Assembly (NCBI GenBank): GCA_002286715.1
Contig: NSJX01000017.1
Coordinates: forward strand, 1,303-62,903
DNA from: Dentipellis sp. KUC8613
Taxonomy: Eukaryota > Basidiomycota > Agaricomycetes > Russulales > Hericiaceae
Length of the DNA stretch: 61,601 nt
Direction: 5' to 3'
Part shown: positions 44,056 through 55,007 of the stretch, piece after piece
Numbering within the stretch: position 1 is the stretch's first letter
How the letters are laid out: each line of letters begins with the position of its first letter
Made by a program: the position numbers and the translations under genes
The notes under the pieces: model-generated
Told to the model about the DNA's origin: nothing
The model's input: the letters and a program-made list of their open reading frames with translations, nothing else
The model's database searches: none

Positions 44056-46844
44056 ATGCACGTACCCCCAATCTCCCTCCTACCGCCCCTTCTTTTGCTC
44101 GTCGTACCTGTATTCTCATTTGAGCGTGATGCGCAGCACGCGCTGCAGCTGCAAGACTCAGACGGTGCGGGCACGGGGACGGCGGTGCTGAGACATTATG
44201 AGGTGCATTCGGCACGCGAGGCGGAGGATGTAATGGCTCTCGCAGAGGTGCGTACGGCTCCTAGCTCATATGCTTATGATGGGTCTTGTACAGGTGCTAA
44301 TGGCATGGCGCGGGGCAGGATAACGGCTGGGACGTGTGGCACGCGAGCCCGACGGGCGTAGATGTCTTCTTCCCCGCATCCGCATCCGCACCACCATCCT
44401 CGCCCCACGCCAACATCTCACAAAACGCAAATCAAAATGAAAACGCTGTATCGCAGTACACTTTCCGCGACACGCCCTACCCCCACTCCCTCCTCCACCC
44501 CCACTCCTCCCTCGAACCAGGCACGGCAGAACGACCAACGGCAGCACCAGAAGAGCCCCCCTGGAACCTCACCTCGCTCGCCAACACGACCTTCCACGCG
44601 GCGTACCACACGCTCGGCGGGATCCACGCCTTCGTGCGCGCGCTCGCGGCCGCGTACCCCGCCCAGGTGCGCATCGTACGGCTCGGGCATAGTGGGGAGG
44701 GCAGGGAGATGTATGCGGTTGAGATTACGGGTGCGGGGGAGCAAGGAGAGGGTAGGGAAGGAGGCGAGGAGGGGGGAGGAGGGGGAGATGGTGGGGAAGG
44801 GAAGAAGGAGATGGGGTTCGTGGTGACGGGGGCGCAGCATGCGCGCGAGGTGCGTCGGTCGGGTGCTAGTCGCGGACTGAAGATTAACGTGTCGTGCGTA
44901 GTGGGTCGCGACCGCGGCGTCGCTCTACCTCACCCACGCGCTCGTCGCGAATGCGTCGGAGCCGGGGTCGTTGGCGTATCTGCTCAAAGACTACGTGCGT
45001 GTCTGTCTCTCCCCGCTTTCCTCTTCCTGCTCCCTTTGTGTTCCACCCCCCGTACCCCACCCCCCACCCCCCGCACCCCACGTCCCACAGCCCAACCCTG
45101 CTTCTCGCATCCTCATCCCGGAATTTCCGCTCGCGTGACGCGATAGCTGATATAGGACACAGAAATTCTACATCGTGCCCGTGCCCAATCCGGATGGGTA
45201 TCTCTATACTTGGGAGCACGATCGGTTCTGGTGAGTCCCCTTCCCCCCTTCTTTCCCCGTTCTCCATCCTCCGTGCGCGCGCCTCCAGTCCTCTGCGCGC
45301 GCATATATGCAGTCTGCACCCGGGCCCTCCGAGGCCAAGAGTCGGGACGCATATACATAGGATGCACGGAGCTGACCCGAGCTGCGAACAGGTACAAAAA
45401 CCGCCTCGATCTCGGCCCGCAGGCGAAGTGCACCGGTGTAGATATGAACAGGTGCGCCTCGTTCCCCGTCTCCCGTCTCCCGTCTTCTCACTCCACTCCC
45501 CCCCTCTTCTCCCCTTCTCCCCTTCTCCTTCCACCTTCTATCCTCTCTCGCTCTTCCGCCCCTTCTTCCACTTTCCACCCTCTCCACCTCCGCGCCCTTT
45601 TGGCACACACACACACACACGCACCTGACTGACTGACGGCATCCTGGCATTGCACAGAAACTGGGTCCGTCCGCCCTTCTTCCTCCCGCACACACCGTGC
45701 CCGCTGATGTATTTTCGTGCAGGGATACAAGTGGAAGCGCGATGCGGCGGACAGCGCCAACGTGGATGCGGATGCGGATGATGATGATGATCTGCACGAC
45801 CAGAAGGGCAACGGCGAGGTCGAGAACGGCAGCGGTGAGGTCGAGAACGGCAACGGCGAGGTTCAGAACACCAACACCAACGGCAAGGTTCAGAAGGGAA
45901 AGGGAAAGAAGGGCAAGAAGGGCAAGAAGGACAGGAAGCAGAAGGAGGACACGTGCTCGCACTGGTACCCCGGGCGGCGCGCGTTCCAGGCGCCCGAGGT
46001 GAACAACATGGCGAACTACTTTGACCGGCTGCGCGCGGTGGACGTGTTTGTGGACTTGAGGGCGTATGGGCAGATGTGTGAGTCCTTTGACCTTTGCCTC
46101 CTCCTTATAAGACTTCTCTGCCTCCGCTTTCTTACTCGCACCGTTTTCTACGTTCTTTTGGACGTTTCTGCGGCTCTTTGGTTTGATTTGGTTTCGTCGG
46201 GTGTGTTTGCTGACCTTTGAGGCTCGACAGTGTCGACGCCGTACTCGTACTCGTGCAAGCGCAGCCCGAAGGACGCTGAAGATCAGCTCGAGGCGGCACA
46301 GGGCGCGAGCCACGCCGCGAAGAAGGTGCATGGTGCCGCGTTTACCGTGCGTCCCTTCCCTCCTTCCCCTATTCACCCTTCCTCTTCTCCCTCCCCCTGC
46401 CCTCCCCCTTCCCTCCCCCTTCCCCTCCTCATCCCCCTCCTTACGCTTAACTCGCGCGAACTAGACTGGGACGCTGTGCTCGACTTTGTACCGGTACGTT
46501 TCCTTTTTTTCAAGGTGAGATGCGTGTTCTGTATGCTAATGCGTTGGCCCGCAGTGCGCCGGGGAATATCGTCGACTGGATGTACGAGCGGCGCGGGGTG
46601 AAGTACTCGTTCGCGGCGCATCTGAGAGACACTGGCACCGTGCGTCTTTTCCCTCTTTCTCAGCCTCGCTTTAAATATATTCGTCTTTCGCTTGCACGCC
46701 GTGGTGCTGACATCTTGTCTTATTGGCGCGCAGTACGGCTTCGCGCTGCCCGAAAAGTGGATCCGCCCCGTCGGCGAGGAGACGGCGAAGATGGTCGCGT
46801 ATCTCGCGGAGTTTGTGGCGAAGCAGGCGGGTGGGAAGAAGTGA
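44056..46844 (+). CDS. ECM14-like inactive metallocarboxypeptidase (M14 family)
   Basis: Eleven exons (44056-44247, 44319-44849, 44902-44994, 45163-45230, 45392-45451, 45658-45664, 45723-46077, 46231-46346, 46465-46493, 46555-46639, 46734-46844), 548 aa. A signal peptide (ISLLPPLLLLVVPVFS) and a prodomain-like part precede the M14 fold: LGHSGEGREMYAVEITG, GAQHARE (zinc motif H238-x-x-E241), FYIVPVPNPDGYLYTW, GVDMNRNWGYKW, APGNIVDWMYERRGVKYSF. The third zinc ligand, His in DLHSYGQ of active enzymes, is Arg431 (DLRAYGQM). The catalytic Glu before LRD is His506 (HLRDTG). It is therefore predicted to be a pseudo-peptidase like yeast Ecm14, acting in cell-wall or secretory function. An unusual acidic then Lys/Gly-rich insertion occupies about residues 326-385. 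The 7-nt exon 6 restores RNW. Confidence 0.82.
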
Positions 46845-48161
46845 ACACTATGCGCTTCCGTTGTATGTGAGGACTGCGGTGCGTATCCGTGATTTGCTGG
46901 GATTGCGTATGCTCACGCGCGGACGATAGATCTAAGGGTGTATATAGGTGGTACATACGTGTACGGATATGGTACAGTATCTAGGGGTGAGTGCTTGCTG
47001 GATTATAACATGACTAGGTCTAGGATCACTGGTTTGCCGCTCTGCTATTGGCTTATATACGTGAGGCGGTAATGCAGCGGTGTACCGATATTGATGCTGT
47101 ATTTTGCTGTTGACCGTTGACGATTTGCGGCCGGTGATCCGGTGATACACGGACATCGACGCTAGCATTGATTTCCAGCACTGTACTGGTGCTCATAATA
47201 CCCTGCGGATGCTTACCGTGCGTGCGAATGCGATACATTCATTCAACTTACATGCAGGAAATTCCGATCAGCTCGCCGGATGTGACAGGGCTTTTGGCGC
47301 CGGGGCAGACCAAAGCGGGACTGCAATCATGATGCTATGTCGGTGAGCATCATATATCGTGGCAGCATCACTACTCACGTTTCTTGAGATGTAGAAGCAG
47401 ATGCCTTTGCCTAAATTTGAAGCCCGACTATATGGATACACAACGGAATGAGAACAGCACTTCATCGTACGTCCTCTAGCCCTCTCTCGTCACATCGATA
47501 GATCTGCCATTAAACACGACTAATTACAGCCCGCACCGCTTCTGCTCTTCACGCTTTGCGAATCTTAATAGACAGACAGGACAGGCTTGGAGCAGCGAGC
47601 GCCCAATTAGACCCTCCGGCCCATTTGTGTGCACAGACGGATGGCTGATGGTGATCTACGGGAGTCGGACATTTACGAGCGCACGGCGCCTCGCGTCTGC
47701 CTGCCCGCCTGCCTTCTTCTCTCATCCTGTCCCATCCCATTCCATCCCATCTTGTCCTGTGTTGATTAGGGTGATACACGAGCGCGAACCGTTGCGCCGC
47801 GCGTGTAATGCGCTCTTAGCTCCACCCAGGCTGGGCGCGCCTAATCCCCGCTCGCCTCGCGTTCGCACGCGGAGGTTGCGCAGGATCTGTGCGGTATAAG
47901 TACGTGTGCGTGCGTAGACGTGGGCGCTGTCAGTTGATGCGCACGGCTCTGCGTCTGGGTTGCATATCGAGGTCTCTACTCGTCGTCTCTCCGTTTCCGT
48001 TTCCATCTAGCATTCCCTCTCTATCTGGAACCTGGCATCCGAGTCTTCACCCTTCTCTTCCACCCAGACCCAATTTCTCCAGGTGCGTCCCGACGTATTA
48101 CTCGTTGTAAACGTAATTGCGATTCTAACGAAGACGGTGATTATGCAGACAAATATCTACC
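46845..48161. other. intergenic, 1.3 kb, nothing recognised
   Basis: Contains a CCCATCCCATTCCATCCCAT run near 47730-47750 and the promoter side of the SDR gene. Frames are below 95 codons and uninformative. Confidence 0.4.
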
Positions 48162-49492
48162 ATGCCCTCGTCCGCACCGCCAAAGCAGAAACTGAGCCTG
48201 CTCAAGCAGGCGTTCCCGCCCAAGCCGCACTGGACGACACGCGACGTGCCCGACTTGACCGGGCAGACGGTGCTCGTGACCGGCGGGAACTCGGGGCTGG
48301 GGAAGGAGTCGTGCCGGGTGCGTCCTGATTCCCGTTCTCCTCCCTCTTCTTCATACCTCCTACTTTCTGCACATGCCTGAGAGCACTCAGCTGACGCCGC
48401 ATGTCGCGCTTAGATCCTGCTGTCGAAAAATGCGCGTGTGTACATGGCCGCGCGCTCGCAGAGCAAGGCGGACGCGGCGATCGCAGAGCTGAAGAAGGAC
48501 ACGGGGAAGGAGAACATCTTCTTCCTTCAGCTCGACCTCGCGGACCTCAAGTCTGTGCGCGATGCGGCGAATACGTTTATTGAGAAGGAGCCGAAGCTGC
48601 ATGTGCTGTTTAATAATGGGTGCGTCTGTTCGCTGCGGTAGGCGGTGCAGAGAGGGTAATATTGACATTGGCTGGGTTGGTGGATACAGAGGCGTGATGT
48701 TCCTCCCGCTCGACCAGATGACGACGCAGGGGTACGACGCGCAATTCGGGACAAACGTCCTCGGTATGCTTTCACGTCCTCTCACCTTACCTTGAAGTCG
48801 GAACTGACGAAAGCCGTGCCGCAGGACACTACTTCTTCACGACGCTGCTCCTACCGCTCCTGATTAGCACCGCGCAGGCCGACCCGAAGCACAAGGCGCG
48901 CATCGTACACAACTCGTCCGACGGCGCGGAGCTGTTCAAGGTCCCCGGCGGGATCGACTGGGACTCGCTCAAGAAGGGCGACGCGTCGACGAAGGTCCGC
49001 GCGAAGCTCGGCACGAAGAAGCTATATGGGCAGAGCAAGCTTGTACGTCCACCCCCATTCCCTCCCTCCACCCGGTGTAGGCGTGACACTGACGGCGTCT
49101 CGGTGTGCAGGGAAACATCTTGCTCTCGAATGAGCTCGCGAGGCGCTATGGCGAGCAAGGCATCGTGTCGATCTCGGTGCACCCCGGCGCGATCAAGACG
49201 GACCTGCAGCGGCACACGGGCGCGCTGCTCAAGACGTTCCTCGAGACGGTCGTGCTGAAGGATATCTCGCTGGGCGTGATCAGCCAGCTGTACGCGGGGA
49301 CGGCGGACGACGCACTGGAGATGAACGGCGAGGTGCGTTTTTGATTTGTTGTGTTGGGACTCGAGGCTGAGGTTGCGATCGTAGTATCTCGTGCCGTGGG
49401 CCCGCAGGACGTTCCCGGATAAGGACGCGCAGAGCCCGGAGTTGGCGAAGAAGATGTGGGAGTGGTGCGAGGAGCAGACGAAGGGGTTCTGA
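48162..49492 (+). CDS. short-chain dehydrogenase/reductase (paralogue A)
   Basis: Six exons (48162-48317, 48414-48619, 48690-48763, 48825-49042, 49111-49332, 49385-49492), 327 aa. Rossmann motif TGGNSGLG near residues 41-48, [18 protein letters not shown] in place of the NNAG motif, and the catalytic pair in YGQSK (Y-x-x-x-K). An NAD(P)-dependent oxidoreductase of the extended-N-terminus group, resembling retinol-dehydrogenase or protochlorophyllide-reductase-like fungal SDRs. Substrate unknown. The convergent paralogue at 50.2-51.6 kb encodes exactly 327 aa as well; exons of 206, 74 and 108 nt are the same size in both genes. Confidence 0.9.
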
Positions 49493-49669
49493 TCATGAGT
49501 GGTGGATAGGATCGAGGTGTGAATGCGATTTGTGTAGACTTGATTTGTTGATACCCGTGTGAATAAGTCCATGAAATAGGATTTAGTACAGCCCGAATGC
49601 ATCTCGCGACGCAAAGACACACCAGACGTGGAGTATGCGAAAAAAACAAGGCAATCAGAATCGGTCATG

Positions 49670-49755
49670 CTCCTTGGCGGGGAGTCGAACCCCGCTCTCC
49701 CGCGGCCAATCGTTGAAATGACAGGCGGGTGTACTAGCCGATATACTACCAGGGA
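49670..49755 (-). tRNA. tRNA-Asp (GTC) with a 14-nt intron
   Basis: Reads TCCCTGGTAGTATATCGGCT at the 5' end. The anticodon arm is CCGCCTGTCA, interrupted after the base following the anticodon by a 14-nt intron (TTTCAACGATTGGC), then CGCGGGAGAG. The T arm is GGGGTTCGACTCCCC and the 3' end GCCAAGGAG. Without the intron it is 72 nt. The acceptor stem has one C-A mismatch. A run of seven T on the transcript strand (49646-49640) downstream serves as the Pol III terminator. It lies between two convergent SDR genes. Confidence 0.92.
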
Positions 49756-50216
49756 CATGGTATGGGGGTCGAACAAATTATCTATGAGTGCTATAGAATA
49801 TGTTACATTGTTGGAAGCATGAGTAGATACAGGCGAGACGGTACCGCGGCGGCTTCGTCTTTGTCACGGTCGTGAACTCATGGCGCACATACCGGATACC
49901 TCTGTCCTACGGAGCGGTCCCGACAAACTCCTACCAGTAAACGAGAAAACATCTACCTTGCAAAATTCTCATGAGGTCAGCTAGCTTCGTGCTGTTTCTG
50001 GATCTCACTGTGGCTGTCTGTGATCGCGCGCCTGCATTATGGTTGCCCGTTCTACAGGTGTGACACCTTGGGGCATGACACGACGAGTACGTGCGATGAT
50101 TCTGCTATCGAGTGTTCCGAGGCCAGACTTCCATGATGCTGATCCTAGTGGCGGTATCTCCAAACTACTTACATCGTTCGTCAATCCCGCATCGTGGAGA
50201 CGAGGTGTACGAAGGC
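49756..50216. other. intergenic, nothing recognised
   Basis: Lies between the tRNA-Asp 5' flank and the 3' end of the second SDR gene. Confidence 0.4.
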
Positions 50217-51581
50217 TCAGAACCTCTCTACCTGCTCCTCGCACCAATCCCAGAGCCTCTTCGCCAGTTCAGGATCCTGCGCGTCCTTGCTGGGCAGAGA
50301 TCGTCGCGCCCACGCAGTCAGATACTGCCAATAGCATTTCACCTCTCAGAACAGCCTCGGCATAAAGGAACCAGAAAATCGCACCTTGCCGTTCAGACTC
50401 AGCGCTTCTTCGGCCGTCCCTGCGTAAAGGGGAGTGATAATCCCAAGCGAGATGTCGTATGCGAGGATGCTGTTGATGATTGAGTCGACTGTGGACGTCG
50501 AGTACCGTTGGAGCTCGGTTTTCACGGAGCCTGGCGTAACAGGTATAGAAGATCTTGTACTTCCAAGTGTCAGAAAAGACGGATGTGCTTACCCGGGTGG
50601 AGTGCAATGGATACGACGCCGTCCTTACCGTATCGCTTCGCCAGCTCGTTCGAGAAGAGCACGTTTCCCTAAAATTTTGAACAGAGGCGATTGTCCGGAA
50701 ACAGTGTTCAATGAACGAAACGCGAACGCACGAGCTTGCTCATCCCATACAGCTTCTGCGGGCCGAGCTTCTTCCTTTTCTTCAGCGCCTCGTCGCCCTT
50801 CCCCAGCGCGGTCCAATCGATGCCGCCAGGCACGGTGAGGAGCTCATGCCCATTCGAAGAAGTGTTCACCACGCGCACTTTGTGGGTTGGGTTCGACTCG
50901 GCTTTTGCTGTGCGCAAGAAGATAGGGAGGAGGCATTTGGTGAAGAAGAAGTGGCCTGGTGAAGGCGACGTATTAGTGGCAAGATCTGGAATGGAAGGGT
51001 ACGAGGGCAAGCTCACCAAGGACGTTGGTACCGAATTGGCCGTCATAGCCCTGGGCCGTTACCACTTCCGCGGGGGGGAACATGATACCTCTGCACCACA
51101 GTCCAGGTCACTATACTTATCCTGGCATGCGCCTGAGACAGAACCCACCCATTATTGAACAGAACATGCAGACTATCCTCCTTCGCCATGAACTCATCCG
51201 CCGCCTTGTGCACCGAAGTCAAATCGGCTAAATCCAATCGGAGAAAGTATATCTCATTCTTTCCCGTCGAACTCTTCAGCTCAGCGACCGCCGCGTTGCC
51301 CTTCTCCTCCGACCGCGCTGCTGCGTATACCTTTGCATTATGCGATAGCAACACCTTTCAATTTCAAGAAACCAATGAATGAATGAACCAATATCAATAG
51401 GAGCATATTTATGTGTGAAACCGCACCGCACCTTGCAAATCTCTTTCCCCAGCCCTGAGCTCCCGCCCGTCACAATAATAGTCTGGCCAGACAGATCGGG
51501 CACATCGGCGGCCGTCCAGTGCGGCTTCGGCGGGAAGAGCTGGCTGAAATTGTTGATGTGCCTCTCCTGCTGAGAAGACAT
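50217..51581 (-). CDS. short-chain dehydrogenase/reductase (paralogue B)
   Basis: Seven exons (51432-51581, 51149-51354, 51017-51090, 50732-50955, 50593-50668, 50385-50530, 50217-50324), 327 aa. Same architecture as the plus-strand neighbour: [19 protein letters not shown], the cofactor motif TGGSSGLG, LDLADLTSV, LFNNGGIMF and the catalytic YGMSK. It ends with a WCEEQ-containing tail as paralogue A does. One extra intron splits what is a single 222-nt exon in paralogue A into 76 + 146 nt, exactly at the HPG codon, so the two genes differ by one intron gain or loss. Oxidoreductase with NAD(P); substrate not known. Confidence 0.9.
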
Positions 51582-52163
51582 AGTCGTAGAGGCGTCGGGA
51601 AGCTATCGAGCAAATGATGTAAGTACGTTCGCAGTAGCACCCACCGCTGGTACGCTCGAACCCTTCGCCCCCTCCGTGCACGTTGCTCATGTTCATATAT
51701 TGTGGGGGATCGGAGTGCCTGGATGACCAAGATGCTGCGCACGGAGTTCGTGCCAGTGATCGTCCCTCCTCGCAGCTTGTGCGGGGGCGAATACTTATCT
51801 ACCTCCACGCGTGTTGAATGGACTTTTCGCGGCTGCGGATGGAATGCGCAGCACGCTGAAGTCGTTATCAACGCGCTCAAGCGCAAACTCACTGGCGTTT
51901 CGTCGAACTTGCGCCTGGGGGTTCTTTGCAAGATGATCCTCGCCCCAGCCTGTAGTCTTGTGATATGATAGCAAAGAGAAGACACTCGCAAAGGAGAGCC
52001 ATCCATCCACAGTAATATTCCAGAAAGATTAGTAGTCCACACCTGTGCCTACGGCTGCGATAAATATTCCTAAACCCGTACGATGCTCAGGTGGCCTCTG
52101 AGTGTTTCGGATCCCACTGCAGGCATTCAATGTGAACAAAGTTTCATTTCGGCATTCTAGATA
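51582..52163. other. intergenic, nothing recognised
   Basis: Upstream region of SDR paralogue B and 3' side of GNAT paralogue B. No motif that I trust. Confidence 0.4.
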
Positions 52164-53195
52164 TTAGCTCACCTTGATCATCGAATAGAACGTCATCCCA
52201 GGTTTCTCGCCCTTGGTCTTCAATCCCTGCTCGTTCACCTGGCCCGTGCCCAGAGTCCACGGACGTTGCAGCTTCAGGCAGGATCAGCTTCCGAGCACGA
52301 AATAATATTCGGATCGCTAGGCAACGCACCTCAAAGCCGAGATGCGCATATCGGTCGCGCGCCTTCGCCGTCCCCGCGTCGAGTGTGAGCATTTTGTCGG
52401 GAACGAATGCGAACATTTCGCGGAGGAGCAGAGACAAATATCCTGCATGAGGACGCATCGACAGTCGATCTTGATGTCCAAGAAAGAAGACATACCATGA
52501 CCCTGGTGCTGTGGGGCAGTGAGAGCCAGAAACAGGTACCACTCGTGTTCAGGGGTTCCCGGAAGCTTGCACTGCTTCCACACTTCAACCCAGGCCGCGT
52601 CGGTATGCATAGGGTGTAAGATCGACACACGCTACGAGATATACAGCCGCGTCAGACTGGAAGTCACGAAATAGATGTGAAGGTAGATAGGACGCACCGT
52701 CATGCCCTTGAGCCCCCACCCCCGCAGAACGGAGAAGAAACCGTACCGAAGCGAGGTGAAGAACTGCTTGAGCCCGACGCGCTTGTGCGGCGGCAGCCAG
52801 ATACACGACGCCGCGAGCTCCTCCTTCCCAGACCGCTTCTCCTCCTCGCTCTTCGGCAGCGCGACGACGGTGATGCGGGCGCCGGCGGCGAACGACAGCC
52901 CGTAGAGCATTCCGAGGAACTTCTCGAGCGTCCGGCGTTTCTTCGAGTCTTGCTCGTTCGACAGGTGCTGGTGAGCCACCGCATTCGTGATCGTTAACGA
53001 GGACATCCTCAGTATCTGGATATGCGACAGACGCACCTCTTTCAGACTCGCCAAATAGCTGAAGTTTGGGTCCGCGATGAACGCCTCGCGCGCGATGAGC
53101 GCAAGAGCGGGGATCTCATCCTTGCGTGCAAGCCGCACGTACGGCTTGGGCGCAGCGGCAGCGGCGCCCTCTGCCTTCGGCGCTGAGGTTGACAT
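52164..53195 (-). CDS. GNAT-family N-acetyltransferase (paralogue B)
   Basis: Five exons (53037-53195, 52698-52967, 52496-52631, 52330-52442, 52164-52271), 261 aa. Begins MSTSAPKAEGAAAAAPKPYV, then RLARKDEIPALALIAREAF, GWGLKGMT, the acetyl-CoA loop APQHQGHGYLSLLLREMF, and RDRYAHLGFEV. It ends GLKTKGEKPGMTFYSMIKVS. The sequence tracks paralogue A (27.2-28.3 kb) along its full length. Paralogue A carries a longer tail because its reading frame does not stop at the equivalent codon. Acceptor substrate unknown. I infer an old duplication followed by separation of about 25 kb and inversion. Confidence 0.82.
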
Positions 53196-53544
53196 GGAGG
53201 TGAGCACTTGTTGAATCTGAAAGAGAAATAGTCTGCTCACCAGTTCATCCCAGCCTCGCGCCATTATATGTCCGAGACAGCAACGCCGTCACTAGCCGCA
53301 GGTCACGACCACCACTGATACTGCGCAGCTGACGTCCCTCCGCAGTCGATGCTAGACCGTGCGGGGGTCTGGATGGGGAGGAACTGATCGTATAAAGGCA
53401 TGTACACGGTACCGGCGGTCCCCTCGGGCGCACTGCATGTTCCTAGTGTACATGCCTCCAGATTGATCCGAGTCATAAGTAAGCACCACCTGCTAGATGA
53501 GCACAAGATTGCGACTTGTTACCTCTTGAGGAGCTTATAATGTC
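53196..53544. other. intergenic, nothing recognised
   Basis: Upstream of GNAT paralogue B and of the first tRNA-Gly. No other feature seen. Confidence 0.4.
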
Positions 53545-53615
53545 GCATTAATGGGGTAGTGGTAACCTGGGTCGTTGCCATCGACCCGCCGGGGGTTCGA
53601 TTCCCCCTTAATGCA
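53545..53615 (+). tRNA. tRNA-Gly (GCC), copy 1
   Basis: 71 nt including the discriminator A. Acceptor stem GCATTAA/TTAATGC is perfect. The anticodon stem-loop GGTCG-TTGCCAT-CGACC gives anticodon GCC. The T arm contains GGTTCGATTCC. A TTTT terminator follows at 53637-53640. No intron. Confidence 0.92.
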
Positions 53616-53733
53616 GTAGAAAAAGTTGCTCTCATCTTTTGCTCTCCGTGTTGCGAATGTCTCATGACCTGCGACACCGAACTAGAGTCGTACTCTACCT
53701 GCCTCTGAGAGGGACAGTGCATCTACAAGATGG
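53616..53733. repeat. duplicated 3' flank of tRNA-Gly copy 1
   Basis: This flank shares clear similarity, by eye, with the 3' flank of the inverted tRNA-Gly copy (58029-58147). The matching runs include GCAGTAGAA, CTCTCATCTTTTGCTCTC and ACAGTGCATCTACAA. The sequences upstream of the two tRNA genes do not match. Confidence 0.8.
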
Positions 53734-55007
53734 GAGGCCCTGATGGTTTTTTTCTCCTGGAGAGTGAATACATTGGATTGCCGGCCCAACAAAGGTAATT
53801 AATTGTAACTAACGAGACAAGACAATAGCCTGAACCTTTCGCGAAACGGTCTTTCAAATCACTGCAAAAGGGCAAACGATGATCCACCGATTCATTTTTG
53901 ATATCGCCACAATCACAATGCCACCGTATGCCGTGCACAAGCAAGTACAAAAATCGACCAACAGTTTTGCCATCCATCCAAGCAGCTCTCCCCCTCATCC
54001 TGCATGGTCTCGGCGACACGCACGTTGGCAGCGGCCGCGTCGTCGGACCTGGCTCGGACAGACTGAGTGCAGACAGGGCGGCGCCCCTACAGACGTCGTC
54101 CACCCTTCCTTACGCCCTCGACGAGGAGCATGTAAGGGCCATCCATCGCCCGATGCAGCCTAGGTATGTCGGCGTAGAGTCGGGGTCCACAATTCCCTGA
54201 AAAACGAGCGATTGGATGCACCTATGCGTCGCTCGACTGTTCGAATGGTGAGTCGCACGTCAAACGTCGCTATTGCAACCGCTCACCTGCGCGTAGGCAC
54301 CTCGACCGCAGCGCGCAAGTGCGCCTGGACCCACAAGCTCTCCGTTACACCGATCCCGCGGCGGGGTCGCCTTTGCAACCATGCAATCGTTGGGCCCGAC
54401 AATTCGACACTCTGTCGGGGCGATCGGTACGTGCCCCCCCCGCCTGCGCCGCGTTCAGCTACCTGATGCTCCGCACGTAGCGCTCATATGTGGAGACTCA
54501 CCGGGATGATGGACGGGAGCGGGGGCGGGGGGGAGTCGGTACGGGACGTGCGCTCCCATACGTGGACCCCTGCACTGGCATGTCGGGCAGCTGTGGTCGT
54601 GGCTCGAGAAGCTCGGCGGATGGCTATTTCTTACATTCTTACGTTCTTTATATACTCGTCGGATCCTTCGCTCCTTTGTTTGTTGTGGACTTTAAATCGT
54701 ACTTGTGTCTTTGGCTCCTTTGTGCGCGCTTTCGCGCGATAGGCTAGTGAAAGAAAGAAAAAGGGATGAACGTGGCTTTGTGGGTTTCATCGTCTTGATT
54801 GCCCAAGCATAAAAGGACTCCCTTTCGCGCAATCCCGGAAACGGCTCCAGTCCTTGGAGCACCGGGTCTGCAGTACTGGAGAAAGACTCACCGATGCACG
54901 AGACAGCTATGAACCATCCACGCGGCACGCCTCTGGGGCTTGAGAGAATAACTGAGTCAATAACCAACGTTGCAACCAAAGCACAGCAATCAGATCCGCC
55001 CCAGCCC
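53734..55007. other. intergenic, nothing recognised
   Basis: Downstream of MPP10. Short frames only. A poly-G/C stretch near 54430-54540 is low complexity. Confidence 0.4.
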
